A DNA stretch of 64,000 bases from Cavia porcellus (Eukaryota; Chordata; Mammalia; Rodentia; Caviidae). The DNA lies in assembly GCF_034190915.1 (NCBI RefSeq), contig NW_026947502.1, positions 3,314,785-3,378,784 of the forward strand, written 5' to 3'. The translations under genes and the position numbers were made by a program. Under the pieces are notes generated by a model. It did no database searches and was not told where the DNA came from. It was given only the letters and a program-made list of their open reading frames with translations. Positions 12,498-22,676 of the stretch are shown here, in pieces; position 1 is the first letter of the stretch; every line of letters starts with the position of its first letter.

Positions 12498-13245
12498 ACT
12501 TGCCATTTTTGGTTCCAGTGCCATGTTGTTTTTATCACTGTGGCTTTGCAGCATAACTTGAAATCCAGGGTAGAGACGTCTCCGGGGTAGAGACGTGCTC
12601 TTGTTGATCAGGATTGCTTTGCCTACTATGGGTCTCCTCCAGTTCCAGGGAATTTTAAGATTGTTTTTTTTAATTCCATGAAGAATGCTATTGGGATTGG
12701 GATTGGGACTGGAAAATCTGTGTATTGTTTTTCATGATTCAGCCATGTGGGCAGTGCTGGTTCTGCATGGCCAGGAGCAGGAGATACTTTTCCATTTTCT
12801 GATGTCTTCTTCAGTCAGCTTTTTCCAGAGTACTTTGATTTCCATTATACAAGTCTTTTACTTTCTTGGTTAGTTTAATTCCAAGGTATTTAATTTTTTA
12901 AAGCTATGGAGGATGGAATTGTTTTCCTAATCTCTTCCTTAGTGAGATCATTGTGGTGTAGAGGAACGCTATTGAACTTTGCATACAGACTTTGCACCCT
13001 TCTACTCTGCTGAATTTGGTAGTTCTGAGGGTCTTTGGTGGAGTCTCCTGGGTCTTCTATGGAAAGGCTCACGTGGTCTGTGAATGAGCAGAGCTTAATC
13101 TTCCCTTCCTAGATGGGCCTCTTTTACCTCTCCGTCCTGCCTGATGGCCCCGGCTAAAGTTTTGGGTCCTGTATGGAACAGGTATGGTGAGAGCGGGGCC
13201 CTCGTCACCTTCCTGATCCTCACTTCTTTAACACGGTGTGTGTGT

Positions 13246-13325
13246 GCTTGTGTGTATTGCTGCTGAGAAAATACAGGGCCTTGCACACATTAGGCGTGCA
13301 CTCTACCAGTTACTGCTCCCCCATC
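13246..13325 (-). repeat. ID SINE, diverged
   Basis: Antisense ID remnant beside a TG-rich stretch: GCTGCTGAGAAAATACAGGG, CCTTGCACACATTAGGC and CACTCTACCAG. Confidence 0.5.
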
Positions 13326-13385
13326 CCTTACTTCTGGGTGGCACTTTTTGCTTTTTGGGTTTTTTTTGTTTTGGTATGTGATTCT

Positions 13386-13540
13386 TTTTTTTTTTTTGTG
13401 ACAGGGTCTCCCTGTGCAGTTCAGGCTGGCTTTGAACTCAGTATGTAACCCAGGCCAGCCTCAAGCTCATGCATTCCTCCTGCCTCAGCCTCCTAAGTGC
13501 TGGCATCACAGGTGTGCATCACAGGTGTGCGGCACTCAAC
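13386..13540 (-). repeat. B1 SINE
   Basis: Antisense B1 with a T-run tail. A short duplication at its right end repeats ATCACAGGTGTGC. Confidence 0.8.
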
Positions 13541-13667
13541 TGTCGGAACCTGTTTTTCAGATGTGAAGGTGAAATTTACCAAGTGCCCCGCTCAGGGGTT
13601 ACAGTGAGTGATAAAGTAAAACCCGCGATGTGAGTTTTGTAACCCAGGTTTCAGTTCTCTCTCTTCT

Positions 13668-13775
13668 GTCCATTCATTTTTCATTCATTTCTCATATGTT
13701 TATCACCATAGTAGTCGGGCCCTGGGCAGGGTGTGGAGAAATGGAGTGAACACAGCCGACGTGGTACCTGCCGGA
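13668..13775 (+). repeat. L2-like LINE fragment
   Basis: CATTCATTT... then GGGCCCTGGGCAGGGTGTGG, GAGTGAACACAG and GGTACCTGCC follow the order of the L2 3' end. Old and diverged. Confidence 0.4.
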
Positions 13776-14028
13776 GAAGAAGGCTGCACCACTTAAACTG
13801 ACCAATTCATATCAACATACATTTACTTTCTTGAGGGCACGCTATGTTTCACCTTACCCCTGTCAAAGGGCAAAATTACAACTTGAAGATCTCAGTTGGC
13901 TTTGTTTTCTATTCTAGAATCAGGGATGTGAAGCTAAGTGTCCAGTGGGCCGGGCAGGCGGAGGGAGCTTAGATCCTGGTGGCTAAAGCTGGCCTGCCTG
14001 GGAAGCCTGGCTGTTACTGGTCTCCTGA

Positions 14029-14133
14029 TTTTTTTTTTTTTTTTTTTTTGTCTTTTTCTTGGTACCGGGGATCGAACTCATGACTGCCTGCTTGCAAGGC
14101 AGGCGCTTATGCCGCTGAGCTAAATCTCCTGCC
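14029..14133 (-). repeat. ID SINE, young copy
   Basis: Antisense ID with a run of about 22 T, the TCTTTTTC tail motif and a near-consensus body. The target duplication GGTCTCCTGATT is exact on both sides (about 14,018 and 14,137). Confidence 0.9.
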
Positions 14134-14149
14134 CCTTGGTCTCCTGATT

Positions 14150-14769
14150 TCTTGAGAAGTCTGACAATCCTTAGCTTGGGGACTTGGGACTCTGTTCGTT
14201 ATGGCCCACCCACCTACCACCCTTCCTCATTCTCCCTCCTCTAACTTGTTCCTGGTCTCTCCATGAACTCAAGGCCCTGGCTAAAATCAGGGCATGGAGG
14301 TTCAAGAGCCCTCGGCTTCACCCCAGCTCAGAGCCCACCCTCTCTGCCTCTTCCCCAAACAGCCCCTGCCTCCAGGGGGAGGACGGCTCTCCCGCAGGAG
14401 GAAAGGGGTTGGAAAGATGGCCAGCAGCCCAGCCGGACACACTGGTGTGACCTCTTGGCCAGCTCCTCTAGACAAGTGTGAAATTCGTGTTTTCCAAGCC
14501 GGGGGCTCAAGACTGAAAGCAAACATGGAAACACGGAAAGAGCATTGCACAGAACCCCGATTTTGGTATCAGAAGCCTGCATTCAGATCTCCGTTCCTCT
14601 CGTGTCTCGGAGCTGCACTCTGGGCAGGTTCCTTCCTTTTTTCTCGCTCTTTTTGTGATCATGTGTTTGCAGTATGTGCTGATGGCAGGCACCGTGCAGG
14701 GCTGGCACATGTGCACAGCACATCTTAACCCCATCTCCTGCCCCGCCTTCCCTCCCTGCTCCATTTCCC
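14150..14769. other. Intergenic, no gene seen
   Basis: Unique-looking sequence between an ID insertion and the second L1 block. Short overlapping open frames have no recognisable homology. Confidence 0.4.
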
Positions 14770-15138
14770 CTGCCCTCCTTCCAGTCTCCCCTCCCCCTGT
14801 TATCTAGCTTATATTTTATTCTTTATTTATATTTTGGTTTCTCATGTAAGACAAACCATGCAATATTTAAACTTGCATGTCTGATTGATTTCATTTAAAC
14901 TTATGGTTTCAAGGTGCATCCATTGTCCTACAAATGACTCAAAATTATCTTTCTTTATGGCAAACCGGTGCTCTGCTGTGTATAGATACATTTTCTTTAT
15001 CCATTCCTCTGCTGATGAACTATAGACCATCTCCAAGATTTAACTATTGTGAATTGTGCTACTATAAACGTGGGAGTGCATGTATCACTGTAATAGATTG
15101 TCTTAAACTCTTTGGGGAAGATCCCTAAGAGGAGAAAA

Positions 15139-15330
15139 CAGTGGAGCCCCGAAATTTGCAGGGGCTATGGTCCTCAAGCAAAGGGTCCATGAATTGTGAA
15201 AAAACCCCCACAAATTTCAGATATGGTCAGAAAAATGCCTATATGTGCCTATTTTTACAGTCTAAACCCTAAACATACTGTGTCTCCCACAGTTGTGTTA
15301 TTTAATTTAATAAAATGTTGTATTAATAAA
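15139..15330 (+). mobile_element. Tigger-like DNA transposon fragment
   Basis: Begins CAGTGGAGCCCCGAAATTTG. It continues with GTCCATGAATTGTGAAAAA, AAATTTCAGATATGGTCAGA and TACAGTCTAAACCCTAAACA, the order I recall for TcMar-Tigger 5' ends. No matching right terminus is found. It sits between two pieces of L1. Confidence 0.45.
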
Positions 15331-15338
15331 GCCTTAGA

Positions 15339-15410
15339 GGGGCTGGGGATTTAGCTCAGCGGCCTAAGCACCCGCCTTGCAAGCACGTGGTGAGTTCGAT
15401 CCCCGGTACC

Positions 15411-15443
<33 letters not shown>
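15339..15443 (+). repeat. ID SINE, young copy
   Basis: Sense ID: GGGGCTGGGGATTTAGCTCA (box A), GAGTTCGATCCCCGG (box B), then a tail of about 27 A. Target duplication AAGCCTTAGA is on both sides. Confidence 0.9.
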
Positions 15444-16482
15444 CCTTAGAAGGCAGAGGGAGTTTTAGGAATCTTAGAGGTCTTAGGACTTTAAGTGGAA
15501 CAAGATGGAGAACATGGGAGACAGCTGCATGCAATGCAGTAAGCTGTTACCGCGCGAGGAATGCTGGCCAGCTGCCTGAGACAGCAGCCAATCAGCAGCA
15601 AGCAGAATTGAAGCTCACTCTTGGATTGGCTACTTGCCCACTTTAAAAAAAAAATGCGAAGGATATTTGCAGATTCTAAGAAGTTGCAATTATTGGCAGA
15701 ATATGCTTGGAGTTGTTCTGCATCCTCTGTTCTGTTCCCTTGATCACTTCTGTTTCATTGTAACTTTGTAACACACGGAGTTTGGAATTGTGATACTCCC
15801 ACCTTGCTCTTGTTGCCTGGGATTCCTTTGGCTATTCTAGATGTCTTTTGGCTCCACATAAATTTTAGGAATGTTTTCTCTAGTTCAGTAAGGAATGCTA
15901 TTGACATTTTGATTGGAATTGCATTAAATCTGTTTATCAGTTTTAGAAGCTTGGCGGCTTTGATTCTATTGGTGCTGCCTGTCTGGAAACAGTGAAAGTT
16001 TTCCTTTTCCTGCCGTCCTCTTCCATCTCCTTTTCAAGTGTACTGTAGTTTTCATTGTGGAGGTCTTGCACTCCCTTGGTTAGATTAATTTCTAGGTATT
16101 TAATTTTTCTTGATATTGTAAAAATATTGTTTTCCTAAATTCTTTTTTGGTGAGTCCATTTTTGATGTACACAAACATTTGTTTCTGTGTGTTGATTTTG
16201 TATCCTGCTGTGCTACTGAATTCTAGGAGTCTTTTGGTGGCATTTTTGGGGTCTTTTATGTAGAGGATTATGTCACCTGCAGTTAACAATAATTTGATTT
16301 CTTTCCTTCCTATCTATATCTTTTTATTTCTCGTCCTCATCTGGCTAATGTCTCAACAACTGTACTGAACCAGAGTGGTGACAGTGGACATTCTTATTGT
16401 GCTCCTGATCTTACAGAGAAAGCACTCAACTTCTTCCCATTTAACATGATGTTGGTCATTGCTTTGCCATAAATTACTTTTA

Positions 16483-16719
16483 TCAGATCGACATAGGTCC
16501 TTCTATACCTATTTTTTTCAGAATTTTTATCATGAATGGATGTTGGATTTTGTCAAAGGCTTTTTCTGCACCAACTGATATGATCATGTAATTTATGTCC
16601 TTGTTTCTGTGTATGTGATGTATTACATTTATTGCTTTGCATATGTTGAACCATCCTTGCATTGCTTGGATGAAACTTACTTGCTCATGGTGTATGATCT
16701 TTTCTATGATGTGTTTCAT
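16483..16719 (-). pseudogene. L1 ORF2 reverse-transcriptase fragment
   Basis: A 78-codon open remnant of L1 ORF2. It contains [20 protein letters not shown] and [13 protein letters not shown], the palm/fingers region around the AFDK motif. The YADD catalytic motif is not within this open stretch. Confidence 0.8.
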
Positions 16720-16768
16720 TCTGTTTGCCAGTATTTTGTTGAGGATTTTACATTAATATTCATTAAAG

Positions 16769-16923
16769 AAGCTGGATTATAGGCACATGCCTGTAATCTC
16801 AGCAGTGGAGAGGCTGAGGCAGAAGAATCACTGCAAGTTCAAGGCCAGCCTGGGCTACAAAGTGAGTTCAAGTCCAGCCTGAACTGCATAATGAGACCCT
16901 GTCTCAAAAGGACAAAAAAAAAA
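16769..16923 (+). repeat. B1 SINE inside L1
   Basis: Sense B1 with internal duplication and A tail. Flanks ATTCATTAAAGA and GTCCATTAAAGA look like a target duplication. Confidence 0.85.
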
Positions 16924-16948
16924 TTGTCCATTAAAGAGATTGCCCTGA

Positions 16949-17060
16949 GGGGCTGGGGATTTAGCTCAGCAGCATAAGCACCTGCCTTGCAAGCAGGCAG
17001 TCGTTGGGTTCAATCTCCGGTACCGATAAAAAGGAAAAAGACAGAAAAAAAAAAAAAAAA
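16949..17060 (+). repeat. ID SINE, young copy
   Basis: Sense ID with tail GATAAAAAGGAAAAAGACAG then A-run. The 14-bp target duplication AGAGATTGCCCTGA is exact. Confidence 0.92.
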
Positions 17061-17164
17061 AGAGATTGCCCTGAAGTCATGTCTTGTTTTGTTTTTGGTT
17101 GGGTTCTTTACTGGTTTTGGGATTAATTTCCAGGAAGGACTTTGGGAGTACTCTTTCCCTTTGT

Positions 17165-17311
17165 ACCAAGCATGATGTCACACATCAGTAATCCCAGCAC
17201 TTGGGAAGCTGAGGCAGATGGATTACTTCACGTTCAAAGCCAATCTGTGATACATAGTGATTTTAAGGCTGGTCTGAACTACATGATAAACCCTATCTCA
17301 AAAAAAAAAAA
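17165..17311 (+). repeat. B1 SINE inside L1
   Basis: Sense B1, moderately diverged, with an 11-A tail. Confidence 0.8.
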
Positions 17312-17479
17312 TCAATTTCACTTAAGAGTTTGAGGAATATTGGTATTGGAGTTTCCCTGAAATTCTTGCAGAATTTAAGAGTGAATTCACTGGGACTTGA
17401 GCTTTTCTTAGTTGGTAGTTTTTTTACTTTTGCAGTCTACTCAAGGTTCTTATGTCGTCTTTTTGTTTTGTTTTGTTTT

Positions 17480-17624
17480 TTGTTTTTGAGACAGGGTCTC
17501 TCTATGCAGTTCAGGCTGGCCTTGAGCCCACTTTGTAGCCTAGGTTAGTCTCAGACTCACAATGACCCTCCTGCTTCAGCCTCCCCAAGTGCTGGGATTA
17601 CAAGCATGAGCCACCACACCCGGC
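17480..17624 (-). repeat. B1 SINE inside L1
   Basis: Antisense B1: GAGACAGGGTCTCTCTATGC to GAGCCACCACACCCGGC. Confidence 0.88.
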
Positions 17625-17703
17625 TTTTATGTTTTCTTGATTCAGCTTTGGTAGTTCATATGTCTCTCGGAATCTATCCATTTCATCTGAATTCTCTTGT
17701 TGA

Positions 17704-17814
17704 TTTTTCTTTTTTTTTTTTCTGTCTTTTTCCTTTTTATCAGTACCAGGGATCAAACTCACGACTGCCTGCTTGCAAGGCAGGCGCTTATGCCGCTGAG
17801 CTAAATCCCCAGCC
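17704..17814 (-). repeat. ID SINE, young copy
   Basis: Antisense ID. Target duplication CATCTGAATTCTCT appears at about 17,684 and about 17,817. The left tail carries CTTTTTATC, the inverse of the GATAAAAAG subfamily tail. Confidence 0.9.
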
Positions 17815-18267
17815 CTCATCTGAATTCTCTCTATCTTATGACAGTACAGGTTCTCAAATCATTTACTAATAATCTTCTGGGTTTCAAGAGAGTTCATTGT
17901 GATTTTACTTTTTTCATTTCTAAATGCATTGATCTGGGTCTTTACCTTTCTGGGTGAAAATGACTAGACGTTTGTCTGTTTTGTTTATTCTTTCAAAGAA
18001 GTACCTCTCTGATTCACTGATTCTTCATACTTTTTTTTCAGTCTCAATTGTATTAATTTCTGCTCTGATCTTTATAATTTCTTTCCTTTTACTAGCTTCA
18101 AATTTGGGTTGTTCTTGGTTTTCTAGGTTCTCAAGGTACATAATTAGATTATTTATTCACGCTTACTCTGTTTGTCTGATGTGAGCATTCACAGCTACAA
18201 ATTTCCCTCTTAGGACTGCTGTCATTGTGTCTCCTACGTTCCAACATGTTGTGCTGGGATTGTTGTT

Positions 18268-18546
18268 TTATTCTAGGTAATTCCTTGATGTCTTCTGTGA
18301 TCCGTGGTTATTCCAGAGGGTATTATTTACTTTCCGTATGTTTGCATTGTTTCTGTGGTTTCTTTTGCCAATGATATCTGGTTTCACTGCACTAAGATTC
18401 GATAATATATGAGGTATAATTCTGATTCTTTTGTATTTAATTAAGTATGCTTTATGAACCAGTATGTGGTCTAATTTGGTTAAAATCCCATGTGCTTCTG
18501 AGAAGAATGTGTATTCTGATGCTGTTGTTATTGGTGAGTGGAACAC
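18268..18546 (-). pseudogene. L1 ORF2 endonuclease fragment
   Basis: A 92-codon open remnant. FFSEAHGILTKLDHILVHK corresponds to the L1 endonuclease segment usually read as HGTFSKIDHILGHK. Continuation is closed by stops. Confidence 0.8.
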
Positions 18547-18879
18547 TGTAGATATTTACTAAGTTGTTTTTTGCCAAGTTTGGTTCAATTCTGATATTTC
18601 TTTGTTGCCCTTTTGTCTGGCTCATCTGTTTACCTGTGAAAGTGGAGTACTAGGATCCCCCACTGTAAACGTGCTGATGTTTGTTTTCTATGTCCAGTGG
18701 TCTTGGTTTTATGAAGTTGGGTACATCAGTGTTTGGCGCACATATGCTTATAACTATTATGTCTTCCTGTTGTTTTGCCCCGATATGTGATGACCTGCCT
18801 TTGCCTCTTCTTAATCAGTTTTGGCTTAAAATTCACTTTATCTGAAATTAGGACTTTTTCTGAGTTTCCATTGCATGAA

Positions 18880-19051
18880 TTTTTTTTTAATTTTTTTTTT
18901 TTTTTTTTGGTCTTTTTTTGATACAGGGTGTCGCCATGCAATTCAGGCTGGCCTTGAGCTTTGTAGCCCAGGCTGGTCTCGAACTTGCAACGATCTTCCT
19001 GCCTCAGCCTCCCGAGTGCTGGGATTACAGGCATGAGCCACCATGCCCGGC
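18880..19051 (-). repeat. B1 SINE inside L1
   Basis: Antisense B1 with a long T tail. A short internal deletion removes part of the ACTCACTTTGTAG block. Confidence 0.85.
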
Positions 19052-19435
19052 TTGTTCTTTGATTTTGAATCTGTGTATTTCTTTTTAGGTTAAATGTGTT
19101 TCTTATATAGTGCATATTACTGGGGTTTGTTTCTTGATCCATTCTGCCAATCTGTGTCTTTTGATTGGGAGTGGAGAGCATGCACAATGCAAGTTATTAC
19201 TGAACAGAACTGACTTATTCCTGTCTTTGCATTATTTTCCTGTGGGCGGTTGGCCCCTCCTCTGCTTAATCCCTCAACTTTCCTAGTATATTCTTTCCAT
19301 TAGACTTTTTGCATTGTTGTCTTCATTGTGATTGATACATTGTGTCGACTTGAGACATCTAGAAGTTTAAGCCACTCAGCAGAGGACAAGGGTCCTCCCT
19401 TTGTAAACGTTCTCATCCTATGCAAGAGGATGTGA

Positions 19436-19990
19436 TAGTCAGGGTTTGCAAGAGAATAAATTTAATGCAGAACACAGTCTGTAGGAATAATCACCGTATA
19501 ATAATATTCACCCAAAGAGACAGAGGCAGAAGAGCATAAGAGATCTGTCCACACACTACAGACCTAAAGAATCCAGCTGCATGCCTGGGTCCCATAGCAA
19601 TGTCCTGCATGAAGACTTGGATGACAGGGCAGTGTCCTGCACAAGTCCAGCAGGAGGCCAAGAACCCACGACATGTCTCATGTAAGTCTACATAAAGAGT
19701 CTGCACTAGGGAGACCCAAAAGTAAGTGACGGAAGCTAGAAAGTCTGCACCAGCGGGAGGATGTGTGCCAGCAGCTGAGGGTTCTGCACTGGAGCCAGGA
19801 AGCGATGCTCAGGGTAAGGACCAGGGCTTCCCAAAGGGAACCACAGCCTCCTCAGTGACAGCGAGGTTCATATCAGGAAAAGCAGCACAACCAGCTTCTC
19901 CAGGAGAATCGACCCCATCTTCCTCTCCACTTCTGCTTTTACGCTGTTGGCAACAGTCCTCAGGTGGGCTTTCCACACCCAGCACCATGC
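19436..19990 (+). repeat. Unclassified interspersed repeat, copy A
   Basis: Starts TAGTCAGGGTTTGCAAGAGA. It runs through AATATTCACCCAAAGAGACA, AAGAGATCTGTCCA, TGTCTCATG, GCTAGAAAGTCTGCACCAG and ACAGCGAGGTTC, then a CTGTTGGCAACAGTCCT stretch. The same order occurs inverted at 26,340-26,823. I do not recognise the family. Confidence 0.6.
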
Positions 19991-20740
19991 TGGTTCCATT
20001 CAGCTGGGAGTTTCAAGGAGCCCACTGGTTCATCCTCCCCAGCAGATCTGCATTAAGCAGCAGGGCAAGGATTCAAGTGCCGGCAGGCCCATCCAGCCCC
20101 AGCTGTTTCTGAGCACAGCTCCAGCCAGGCCTGGCTTCCCATGGCGGGCAGGGGTGAGTCTGGGTCCTTCCTGCCTGAGGTTACATTTCTCAGGGTTCTC
20201 TTTCTAGCCGCTCCCTCTTTGCAGCTATTTCCATGGCTGCCTCTCACCTGGTCACTGTGGGACAGTAACATGGGGAGCCCTGATGTGAAGTTGGTTTTCA
20301 GTGGTTCTGGGGTCCAGATTTAAACAATGAACACCTTCCTGAGGTGCAGCCTGACAGAGCTCTCTGGCCACATGGTGGGAACCACACTGATGTCTCTTCC
20401 TGTGTGGAAGAGATCCCCTGGGAACAGAACCCCATGCCGGTTTTGCAGTCACGGAGCCTGTGGGCTCCTCTGCTGTTTCTCCCTGAACTCCCAGGCTGGG
20501 CGCTTACCTTGCTTCGGGCATTCGGGCTCCCGCCTCCATCCTCAGGATCTGTGGAGAGGAGCCACACGGCTTCTTCCTTTTCCCTGTGTTGTGGACTATC
20601 TGATAGCTTCTCTGTAGCATCTAATTTTTCCTGTCAGTTCCTTTCTCATTCTTAGTAATTGACTTCACTTTTTTTGACAAGTTGTTCATTTCCAGTATCT
20701 AGATTCCAGATCTCAGCTGAATTTTGCTACTCTGTGGTTG

Positions 20741-20879
20741 TTTTGAGGTAGAGGCTCACTAGATAGTTCAGGCTGACCTTGAACTCACTATGGAGCCCAG
20801 GCTGGCCTCGAACTCATGGTGACCCTCCGTCTCAGCCTTCTGAGCACTGGTATGACGGGTATGCACCACCATCCCTGGC
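20741..20879 (-). repeat. B1 SINE
   Basis: Antisense B1: TTTTGAGGTAGAGGCTCACT to ATGCACCACCATCCCTGGC. Confidence 0.8.
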
Positions 20880-21059
20880 TGAATTTTGCTACTGATCACG
20901 ACTCTGCCATCCTCTTTCTGGCCTATTCAAGACATCTTTCTTTACCTATGCAAAGCGGGTTTTGTGTGGACTGAGATGATGCATGAGGAAGCAGGTGGTG
21001 AGGTGGAGGGGAGATGATCTCTCCTCACATAGCTATGGTTAATTCAAAACACTAATGAT

Positions 21060-21206
21060 GGTGGGTGTGGTGGCGTGTGTCTGTAACCCTGTACCTGGGA
21101 GACTGAGGCAGGAAGAATCACCAGGCATTCAAACCCAGGTTGGGTTACAAAGTGAATTTAAGGCCAGGCTGAACTGCATAGTGAGACCCTATCTCAAAAA
21201 AGAAAA
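21060..21206 (+). repeat. B1 SINE
   Basis: Sense B1: GGTGGGTGTGGTGGCGTGTG, GAGACTGAGGCAGGAAGAAT, then AAGGCCAGGCTGAACTGC and tail. Confidence 0.8.
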
Positions 21207-21978
21207 ATGCCAATAATGACTCCAGACTCTTAACCAAAAATCCTCGAAGGCACAAAACCTGGGCTCCAATCCTCAGCACTGTACAGCCCCCAGCAACCAC
21301 GGCGTGTCCCTCCTGCACATCCCACTCAGAGTCCTGGGATCCTAGCCCGGCCCGCAGGCTCGCTGGCCTTCCCTCTTCTGTTCCATGAGCAGCTGATACA
21401 TGTGAGCTCTGAGGGCAGCGCCTGACATTCCCTTTGGTTTCCTGGAACAGCCGAGTACTTTCATTTCAGGATTCCACGCGTTTTGATCCAGAAGTCAACA
21501 AAGGAAAGAATGTGAGGTTTGGGCCGCAGGGTACCCTTGGGGACTGTTCCACTCTCCTGCTAGCCACAGGCGCCTGCCGTCCTGCTCCATCTGCAGTGGG
21601 GGCTGAGACAGCGCCTGACAGAGCTACTCCAGCTGCTGTAGCCACACTCAGGTACCTGGTGCTCTGACTCCCACAAGGCAGGTGGGCTGCACGGTTCACC
21701 TCACAGTCCCAGCACCGAGGCACAAAGAAGCCTGGCTACTCCGCGGTGGTCACGGGTCTCCAGCTCAGCCTGATGTCCTCACCTCACTTCATTTCCATCC
21801 TGCTTTGTCAAGGCCCAGTGGGGAAGGGAGCTGCCAGCAGTTGAGGTCCTCTGCACTATGATTTCTGACACCAAGCTTTAGGGGGACCCAAAGGGTGAAG
21901 ATGAGCCATATGGAAACCCCAGAGCCTCGCCCTTCCTGCTTCCATCCCAATGCTTACAGTTATTAGAAGCAGAGAGGA
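21207..21978. other. Intergenic, no gene seen
   Basis: Unique-looking sequence. No exon-like open frame with splice sites is recognised. Confidence 0.4.
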
Positions 21979-22130
21979 GTCAGGCATGGTGTGCATACCT
22001 CTAATCCCAGCACTCAGCAGGCTGAGGCAGGAGAATTGTTGCAAGTTCAAAGTCAGCTGGGCTATACAGCAAGCCCGAGGCCAGCCTGAACTGCCCAGTG
22101 AGACCCTGTCTCAAAAAGCAAAGAAAAAAA
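21979..22130 (+). repeat. B1 SINE
   Basis: Sense B1 with TAATCCCAGCACTCAGCAGG and the AAAGCAAAGAAAAAAA tail. Confidence 0.82.
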
Positions 22131-22362
22131 GGCAGAGACCTGTGGGGCAGGCCACGCTCGGGGCTGAGCTACGCTGGCAGGCAGCAGGAGCCCACGGCAG
22201 CTGGGGCACACGGGGCAGGGCCAGAGCTGCACAGCAGGCTTAGAGGAGGCGGAGGATAAGGATGGAGGGCAAAGGGAAGACGGGCGCATGTTGGAGGTCA
22301 CCTACGAGCAGGGCCCTGGTCACTGCCACGCACAGAAAAGGAAGTCAAGGTGGGGTCAGGTG

Positions 22363-22676
22363 TGTCTGGTTTTTTTCAGCACAGTTGAGAGATAAAGAGA
22401 GGGAGAAAGAGAGAGAGCATGAGGCCTTTATTGTGGGCACAGGAGGGCTGCAGAAGAGAGTGAGGTCCCCCCAAAAAGCAGGAGCTGGGGGTCGGTGTTT
22501 TGGCGTTGGATTGGGGTTGTGGCGCTTGGGTGACTGTGGAATCCTATGGAGAGGGCTGGGTGTTCGTGCAGAAAGTGAGCTTGGGAGGTTTATTTTTGGA
22601 ACTAGAACAACACAGAAGTTACTCTTGGAGAGATAAAAGTTGTTTTTTGGGGGCCCAGTGCCAACTTGGGCAGACA
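22363..22676 (-). mobile_element. Solo LTR candidate (ERV1-like)
   Basis: On the minus strand the element begins TGTCTGCCC and ends CCAGACA, an inverted terminal pair. It has AATAAA at 22,432-22,427 followed by a CT-rich segment, a typical R/U5 layout. No matching target duplication is found, so the ends are tentative. Confidence 0.4.

Larger units (their letters stand above)
10430..13232 (-). mobile_element. L1 LINE, 3' half, antisense (block 1)
   Basis: Reading the minus strand gives the 3' UTR and 3' half of L1 ORF2. Diagnostic antisense phrases are GTAGTACTCCATCATGTGG (about 10,944), CTGAGAAGTGTCTGTTCATA (about 11,772), CCCAGAAGCTCTTTAATTC (about 11,968) and CATGAAGAATGCTATTGG (about 12,678). 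The reading frame is broken in many places. It is interrupted by two B1s and one ID. The block stops abruptly near 13,232, so it is a 5'-truncated copy. Confidence 0.85.
14770..19330 (-). mobile_element. L1 LINE, long antisense copy with nested insertions (block 2)
   Basis: Minus-strand L1 reaching from the 3' UTR (14,770-15,131) through ORF2 back into the endonuclease region (to about 19,330). From left to right the antisense landmarks follow L1 order. They are the 3' end with CACATTCTTTATCC-type sequence near 14,990; the ORF2 C-terminal half from 15,690; the reverse-transcriptase region at 16,483-16,719 with residues AFDKIQHPF; the inter-domain region at 17,320-18,250; the endonuclease at 18,268-18,546 with KLDHILVHKAYL; and more 5' ORF2 sequence beyond. 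Stops and frameshifts make it dead. It is split by a Tigger-like fragment, ID elements and B1s. Confidence 0.85.

Noticed and set aside
15339..15443. tRNA-like box A/box B sequences (many sites)
   Set aside because: They belong to ID SINEs with A-rich tails and target duplications; none folds into a complete tRNA gene context.
16483..18546. Reverse transcriptase and endonuclease reading frames as a possible functional gene
   Set aside because: Disrupted L1 ORF2 with stops, frameshifts and nested SINEs; not functional.
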